Shown one piece after another: positions 58,284-64,000 of a DNA stretch of 64,000 nt (positions are counted from its first letter, which is position 1; every line of letters starts with the position of its first letter). The position numbers and the translations under genes were made by a program. The notes beneath the pieces were generated by a model. The model ran no database searches. It was not told the origin of the DNA and worked only from the letters and a program-made list of their open reading frames with translations. The stretch is from contig JBBHKE010001766.1 in the NCBI GenBank assembly GCA_037447655.1, positions 62,001 through 126,000 of the forward strand, given 5' to 3'. This stretch comes from Zygnema cylindricum. Taxonomy: Eukaryota > Streptophyta > Zygnematophyceae > Zygnematales > Zygnemataceae.

Positions 58284-59085
58284 TGTAAAAATAGACAAAA
58301 TAAACCACAACACACCCCAATGCACAACAAAAAGACTCCAATGATCTTCTCGTAGCAACAGCAACAATACACAACACACATGGATAAAGGTTGCGTTTTA
58401 TTATTCGGAAGAAGATTACAAGTTGAAAGCTTGTTGTCAAGGTTTACTCACAAGAGCTTCCTGTTGACTAGGTTTACTGCTTTATTTAAACTAATCGGCA
58501 GCTAGTCAACTAGGTTCTATCGTTATGTACACGTGGACCTTCTCGGTCAACCACGATTTATCTAACTATCTTCTAAAACAATGTAGTCAAATCTACATTT
58601 TGCGGCGTTGTTGTACTGCTACGCTCTGTTGCTATGTTACAATTCTAAGTTGCTACGTTGCAATGTTGCGCTACTCTAACGTCGCAGCTGCGCTGCTCTT
58701 GAACCGCAACTACAACAGCCTTGTCCCTAACAATAGTGTACAATTTTATGTAACCGTGTTACACTGCCTCCCACTAAGGATTCAACGTCCTGCTAAACCT
58801 CACTTACTTAGGGAAACTGAAGTTGCTGGAGTATCTCGTATGTCTCCTCACGGTACTCCTCGAATTCTTGCCGTAGAGTGTCCAATTGACTTTAGAGCTG
58901 CTCACATCGAGTTTCCTGCAGCGCAATGTCATGGCTAGCTGCTGCCAAGCGTCTCCGGGTGATCCGCTCACGAACTTGGTCCTCCCCTACCTCCGGTGCA
59001 CCCGCTGGTGCTTTGGGTTGCAGCGGAATGGCCGCCGGTGCAGGTGCTTCGGGTGCCCGGATTTGGGGAGCTTTAGGTGCAACGA
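58284..59085 (-). mobile_element. Element U, copy 2: coiled-coil coding tail and 3' region
   Basis: Homologous to 8118-8880. The coding tail (APAPAAIPLQPKAPAG, RITRRRLAAASHDIAL, EFEEYREETYEILQQLQF, stop at 58808) is followed by a TATA-like TTTAAATAAAG region (58480s), AATAATAAAACG and a CA end at 58284. It directly precedes Copia-F gag in the same orientation, where a 5' LTR would be expected. One internal stop. Confidence 0.6.
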
Positions 59086-59600
59086 GATAGTATCATCGTT
59101 GAATGGCATAAGTTATAATATGCCATAAGTGTAATAAAGGTAAGAGATACAAATATATAAAGTAGAGAGACCATGTGAGAGAAAGGGACACAAAAATTAA
59201 AAAAGAATGGGATATGGACAAATAGAAAAATAGAAAAAAAAGCTAGATTTTAAGGATGTACAAGAAAGAGTGTGAAACATAACAACACAAGTCCGAGAGT
59301 ATAAGTGTTAGAGGGAGGGAGAGTGTTGTTTTTTCGAATATTGAAAATAGATGGAATGTAGGAGACAAATAATTATGGGAGGGAGAAAAGGGTTTCTGCC
59401 ACTGAGTGTTGACACAGTATCGTCGCTGAATAGTGAAAAATGTAACATGCCATTGACTACAGAGACAGTCTCGTCACTGATAGGCAGGAAACAAAAAAAT
59501 ACCATTCAACGACGATACACTCTCATTGCTGAATACCATAAGAACATACCATTCAGCGACAATACACTCTCGTCGCTAAATACCATAAGGGAGGGAGACG
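59086..59600. repeat. Cluster of CATTCAGCGACGATA-type inverted repeats
   Basis: At least five copies of a ~16-bp motif in both orientations. Examples: CAGTATCGTCGCTGAATAG near 59415-59433, ACCATTCAACGACGATACAC near 59502-59521 and ACCATTCAGCGACAATACAC near 59548-59567, with reverse copies after each. Pairs are a few bases apart, so 15-20 bp stems are possible. It may be a decayed small DNA transposon or satellite. Confidence 0.6.
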
Positions 59601-60289
59601 GATAAATTAAAAAAAAAAGATTGGGTGAGATAAAAAGGCATACTAAAATGAAGATAGGTTGACAACTACAAAAAGAGAGAGAGAGAAAGCAAAATAAAAA
59701 GAGCGACAAACCAAAATGGTTAACAATGCCCACACACTTCATCACGTGTAACGCTTGGCATTTACAAAACATGGAGAAATAAAATCAGAGCATCCATCAT
59801 TGCAACAACATCAAAACGAATTACAATTATAAAAAAATTAAAAGAGGACTCTTGGAAATAAATACAATCCTTATCGCCTAAAAATGACAAAGAGATTCAC
59901 CGTAAAAATCCCACGATATGTACAACCAAATACCAATTTTTTAAACGTGAATTAAATATTCATCTACATAAATGAAATATAGATCTTCTATAAAAATTCT
60001 TCTTTGTAACAAATGATAATCTAATAACCTTCTCTAACTGATATAGAATTTTTTTTCAAAGTCCTGATATTAAATAGAGTAAACAAAACTCGATAACATT
60101 CCCACAATCCATGCGTTTGTTCCTCTATCCCGATCACCTCACAAAACAAAATCCCCTGCCGACAAAAAAAAAATTACAACAATGGAGTTAGGAAAAAAAT
60201 ATAATGTCATTAATGTGTAAATTTAGTGGGCGAGTAAATGGGAGAGGCAGAAACCACATGATATCGATTGCAGGGAAAAGAAAATGGGA
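59601..60289. other. Unassigned AT-rich DNA
   Basis: No coding feature or clear repeat. Confidence 0.4.
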
Positions 60290-61165
60290 GAAGAATAGGG
60301 AGAGAGAGAGTTAGAGAGTACGACATATTGAATGAAAGAGGGAGAGGGAAAGGAACGAGCTTTATCGGATGAGGGAGAGGGAGAGGAAAAGGGTGAGAGA
60401 GAGGGAGAGGGAAAAGGAGAGGGAAAGGGAGAGGGAGAAATAACGGCAAATCAAAAGGGTGAGAGAGAGGGAGAGGAAAAGGGTGAGTGGGGCAGATTGA
60501 GAGCGTGAGAGAGAGAGGGAGAGGGAAAGGGAGAGGGAGAGAAAATGACATATCGAGAGGGTGAGGGAGAGGGATAGTTCGAGGTAAAGGGTGAGAGTGT
60601 GGCGAATTGAGAGGGTGAGAGAGAGAGAGGAAGGGGGAGAGATAGCGGCAGATCAATAGGGTAAGGGAGAGGGAGAGGAAAAGGGTAAGAGTGCGACAAA
60701 TTGAGAGGGTGTGAGAGAGAGGGAGAGGGAAAAGGAGAGGGAGAGATAGCAGCAGATAGAGAGGGTGAGGGAGAGGGAGAAATAGTGGCAAATTTAGAGG
60801 GCAAGGGAGAGGGAGAGTTTGAGGTAAAGGGAGAGAGTGCATCAGATTGAGAGGGTGCGAGAGAGAGGGAGAGGGAAAATGTGAGAGAAAGGAAGAGGGA
60901 AAGAGAGAGGGTGAGATAGCTGCAGATTGAGGGAGTGGGGAGAGGGAGAGGGGGAGGGGGAGGGAGAGAGTGCGGCAGATTGAGAGGACGAGATAAAGAG
61001 GGAGAGGGAGAGGGAGAGGGAGAAGAAGAGGGAGAGGGAGGAGGCAACTAAAAAGGGAGGACGAGAAGAAATGAAGACTGAGAGGGAGGGAAAGAAGAGG
61101 GACAACGGGTAGGGTGAGGGAGAGAGAAAAGGGGGTAGAGGTAGATTGAGAGGGAGAGAGAGAGG
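60290..61165 (+). repeat. Polypurine GAGAGGG-rich tract
   Basis: About 870 bp almost purely purine on the plus strand, built of GAGAGGGAGAGG runs broken at intervals by short GCGGCA(A/G)AT(T/C)GAGAGGGTGAG-like phrases. Open frames on the opposite strand (Leu/Pro/Ser repeats) are composition artefacts. Confidence 0.93.
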
Positions 61166-61783
61166 TAGATGTTGTTCTACAACCACAGTTGCAGGAGGAG
61201 AACTAACAGTAGTAGTGGAAGTAGACATGTAAACAGTTGAAAATATCAAGGACCTTCTTCAAGAGCCAACTTCCAACTGACACAAAATGTGATTCAAAAA
61301 TTTAACCTTCACTAGATTTACCACAACAATGCACCACATAACAAATTGTCATTTACCAAAATTGCACCCCAATTGACCCACTAAACCATAAGATATGATA
61401 TCTCAAAGTTTCCCAAAAACTGCCCTTAGATTATCATAGTCCCAAAATTGGATACAGACAAATGTCTAAGTCCTAAATTAAATACTCACAGTGAGTATCT
61501 ACTGCTAACCATCAAATCAGATGTTTACATCTAGAACTACAGTATTGTACTACTCTACGACAAGGTACCTAAATTGTACGTCACTGTACCGTGAGTACTT
61601 CCAAACCCTAATTGCTACTTTCCAAAAATTGAATAGTGAAACACTATTTTCTTTCAAGCTAAACTACAAAACAATGTTCTTCAAATATATACAAATGGAA
61701 GACCATACAATAAATGTTTCGGGTGCTTAGTCAATAGTGGTCACTAAAGTCCATCCGACGGTGGTCGTGTAGTACGAAGAACC
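61166..61783. other. Unassigned DNA
   Basis: No supportable feature. Confidence 0.4.
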
Positions 61784-62151
61784 TGAGTGCGTACGGGTAT
61801 GCTTCATCACTTGTATTCCCATGTGAATCGCGTCTGTCAACACAATTCGAATCGATGGTCACTATAGGATACCATACCATATGTGGTTCAGACTCCGTTC
61901 GTCCGATTCTGTGAATCCGCTCGTCTGATGCGTGACAGGTGTAAATAGTCGTCAGTGCCATTTCGTCAAATCTGCATAGTCTTCTCTTGTTGACGCGTGT
62001 CTTTGTGGAAGTACAACATACTCAAATGTACTTCTGCTACTGTGGCACTATTCAAGGTAAGTATTACAACATTCTTTTCCAAATATATTATAAGTCCCTA
62101 ACCTCCCCTCACAGCTCCATCTACTATAACTAAAGATTTCATATTTCAACA
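61784..62151 (+). repeat. Repeat Z, copy 2
   Basis: 368 bp homologous to 34905-35285, with TGAGTGCGTACGGG start and TTTCAACA end. Flanks do not form a visible target duplication. Confidence 0.7.
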
Positions 62152-63081
62152 GTAGAGGGAGAGGCCAACAGGGAAAAGGAGCACATTTTAAAAAACCCTC
62201 AAAAATAAAAGAGGGAGATCAGCATAGGTAAGTTCGAGAGAAAAGGGAGGGGGAAAGGGGGGCGGAGGGAATGTAGAGGGAAATAGAGGGACGCCACATA
62301 TGACTGCGAATCCATGGAAGTGAAATGAAGGTGGCGGCGGTTTTTTCGCATGCTTCCTCATGAAACGATTGAAATTTGTTATTTTGCCAAAATGATGGCG
62401 CAACGTCATATCCCTCAGAAAAAAAAAAAAATCGTTGGTTGTGATTCGTTCAAAAAAAATTATTTTTCTAGGGATAGTCCGCATTTGGCGTTACTTTGAC
62501 CCAAATATCACCAACGCCAAATTTTGTTTTTTTATTCTATTTATTTTCATCATTAATTGTAATTTGTGGTCCCTTTGTCACTTTGATTCCTTATTAACAT
62601 ATACATTAATTTTAATTCATGGTAAAATCACAACTAAACACCATATTATAATAAATATTTAGGCTAAATGCGTTCGATGGCACCGAAATATGGTACGTAT
62701 TGACGCTAATTGGACACAAACCATGTTATAGTGTTAATATAAACTGAACAACAAAAATTCACATAAACTACACCGAAAACAATAAAAATGAGAGTTCGCA
62801 ATTTTAAGTCGTTGTATGTTGGCGTGTTATTACACACAGTTCACTTCATTAATTGAAGTAAAGCGCTTCCCTCATGCGAACATATTTTATATTCACACTG
62901 CGAAAGAGGCGATTGTGGGCGAATGTGTGCGAACGTGGTTTTTGGCGACGAGGTTGAATCCCATTTTTTTAGCGCACGTTCGTATGCATGCGCGTCTGAT
63001 TTAAAATTAAATTTTTTATATTTCAATTGAAAAGGTACATTTATGTACCTTATGACATCTGCCGTACACCATACTAATTAG
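62152..63081. other. Unassigned AT-rich DNA
   Basis: No coding feature. Short open frames here are low complexity. Confidence 0.4.
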
Positions 63082-63250
63082 TAGTGTTGGGTATCGGGTA
63101 GTTTCATATCGCGATAATCTCGATATTCGATATATCGAATATCGATCGAGGAAAGTCCTCGATATATCGTACCGCGACCAACATAAATTATCGCGATATA
63201 TATCGCGATATATTGAATTTTTAATATATATATATTTTTTACTATGTTGT
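63082..63250 (+). mobile_element. Probable hAT transposon left end
   Basis: TAGTGTTGGGTATCGG at 63082 resembles hAT terminal inverted repeats. It is preceded by CTAATTAG (63074-63081), a plausible 8-bp target, and followed by palindromic CGATATATCG/CGCGATA clusters (63108-63210), common in hAT subterminal regions. The right end is beyond the window. Confidence 0.5.
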
Positions 63251-63628
63251 TTTAGCGATAATGACAAATTTTCTGAAACGCAACGTACGCCGTGATTTTC
63301 GTTCCGTTACTTATAAGGTAACGCCGCAAAATGTAACGGACGAAAAAGTACTTATACTGTAATACTAATACTGTAACACATATAGATACTTATTTAGTAC
63401 ATAATATGGTACAGAACTTCACATATGAAAACTTGAAACCCACACTAATTTAGTCAAAGTATGATATGAAAAAAAAAAATTGCAGACTGTTCGTTTCGGG
63501 CAGGAAGGCAAAAATACCTACCAATTTGCAATCTGCAATCTGCAGGCAAATTGGTAGCAATTAGTACATTATTACTTATCCATTACCAGCGATTAATATT
63601 GTGCAAAGGTTACATTTTTGTTTTCTCC

Positions 63629-64000
63629 ATGGATTCCCAAGAGATGGGAGGCAGCATGGGAGGTGAAGAGGATAATGACACTGAACTGCTTCCGGATATG
63701 GAAACAGTAGAGTTAGAAAATTTATCCGAAATTGCAGATCAGTTTAGGGAAGCAAAAAAGGTTGTTCCGAAAGGAGTAAATTCAAAAGTTTGGCATCATT
63801 TCAAAGTCCTACATGATGGGAAGCATCCAGACAAAGCTTTTTGTAATCATTGTTCTATGCCTGTTGCGAGGGGGAAGTCAATGAGTCCTACCAATTTACT
63901 ATCTCATTTAAAGGTTCACCATAAGAAGTTATTTGTAGGTGATAGGTTGAAAGAAATTGAAGAAAAGCGAGGAGCTTTGGAGGATTTCGTAGAGCGAGGA
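63629..64000 (+). CDS. BED zinc-finger hAT transposase-like protein, N-terminal part
   Basis: Open from MDSQEMGGSMGGEEDNDT through 124 codons to the window edge. An acidic N-terminus (residues 11-40) precedes a BED finger: aromatic WHHF (55-58), Cys72 and Cys75 (FCNHC), His93 and His97/98 (SHLKVHH). BED fingers bind DNA at transposon ends or in host regulators derived from them. Position 550 bp inside the hAT-like end fits an autonomous transposase; a domesticated ZBED-type gene cannot be excluded. The catalytic RNase H-like fold and hAT dimerisation region would lie to the right. No stop or shift is seen so far. Confidence 0.75.
   Translation, partial: MDSQEMGGSMGGEEDNDTELLPDMETVELENLSEIADQFREAKKVVPKGVNSKVWHHFKVLHDGKHPDKAFCNHCSMPVARGKSMSPTNLLSHLKVHHKKLFVGDRLKEIEEKRGALEDFVERG

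Noticed and set aside
59086-59600. CRISPR-like array
   Set aside because: Motifs alternate in orientation without regular spacers.
60210-61249. Long minus-strand open frames rich in Leu/Pro/Ser
   Set aside because: They lie in all frames of a polypurine tract, so openness is due to composition, not coding.
62188-62484. Minus-strand frame with Phe/Pro runs
   Set aside because: Composition-driven; no domain recognised.

Overview
This window looks like nuclear DNA of a land plant with a large, AT-rich, retrotransposon-dominated genome. Evidence: decayed Ty1/copia and Ty3/gypsy elements, an intron-bearing fragment of the plastid isoprenoid gene DXS, and fragments of LRR and EGF-like receptor-type exons. 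A hAT-type BED zinc-finger ORF resembling the animal-like ZBED class sits at the right edge, so a non-flowering lineage (bryophyte, fern, lycophyte or gymnosperm) is possible, but the sequence does not settle it. I see no intact housekeeping gene.

Layout. 1-3511: 3' half of a dead Copia element. 3512-8117: minus-strand gag-only Copia derivative whose 3' LTR (family X) carries a nested LTR (family Y). 8118-9870: unrecognised mobile-type ORF (U), minus strand. 10079-11465: DXS exons, minus strand. 11467-11878: LTR-Y fragment. 12000-19300: mostly unassigned DNA with LRR and EGF-like exon remnants, a 38-bp minisatellite and repeat W. About 19370-23893: Ty3/gypsy element, cut by an 800-base N gap. 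25045-28683: second W copy, then two LTRs of family V. 28684-34904: a Copia element duplicating the 1-5450 region, nested insertions included. 35411-45000: two Copia interiors sharing a middle LTR. 45001-49394: the best-preserved element, a gag-only Copia derivative with both LTRs and an open 451-codon gag. 52369-58283: minus-strand Copia element split by a solo LTR-Y. 58284-64000: second U copy, inverted repeats, an 870-bp polypurine tract, repeat Z and the start of a hAT element.

How the parts fit. The Copia LTR families (X, Y, V, T) appear related. They share clustered GTAC motifs, an ACGTGG box, an inverted CCAAT box, and a stem-loop module that in antisense resembles the acceptor/T-arm half of a tRNA. 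Where the 5' LTR joins the interior, the primer binding site matches the anticodon arm of initiator tRNA-Met (half-tRNA priming as in Drosophila copia), not the usual tRNA 3' end. In the gag-only element the ATG inside this site is also the first gag codon. The gag-only elements keep a second ORF that looks like a strongly diverged RNase H remnant. Frequent 19-64 bp two-copy tandem duplications and shared-LTR chains suggest active recombination and end-joining repair.
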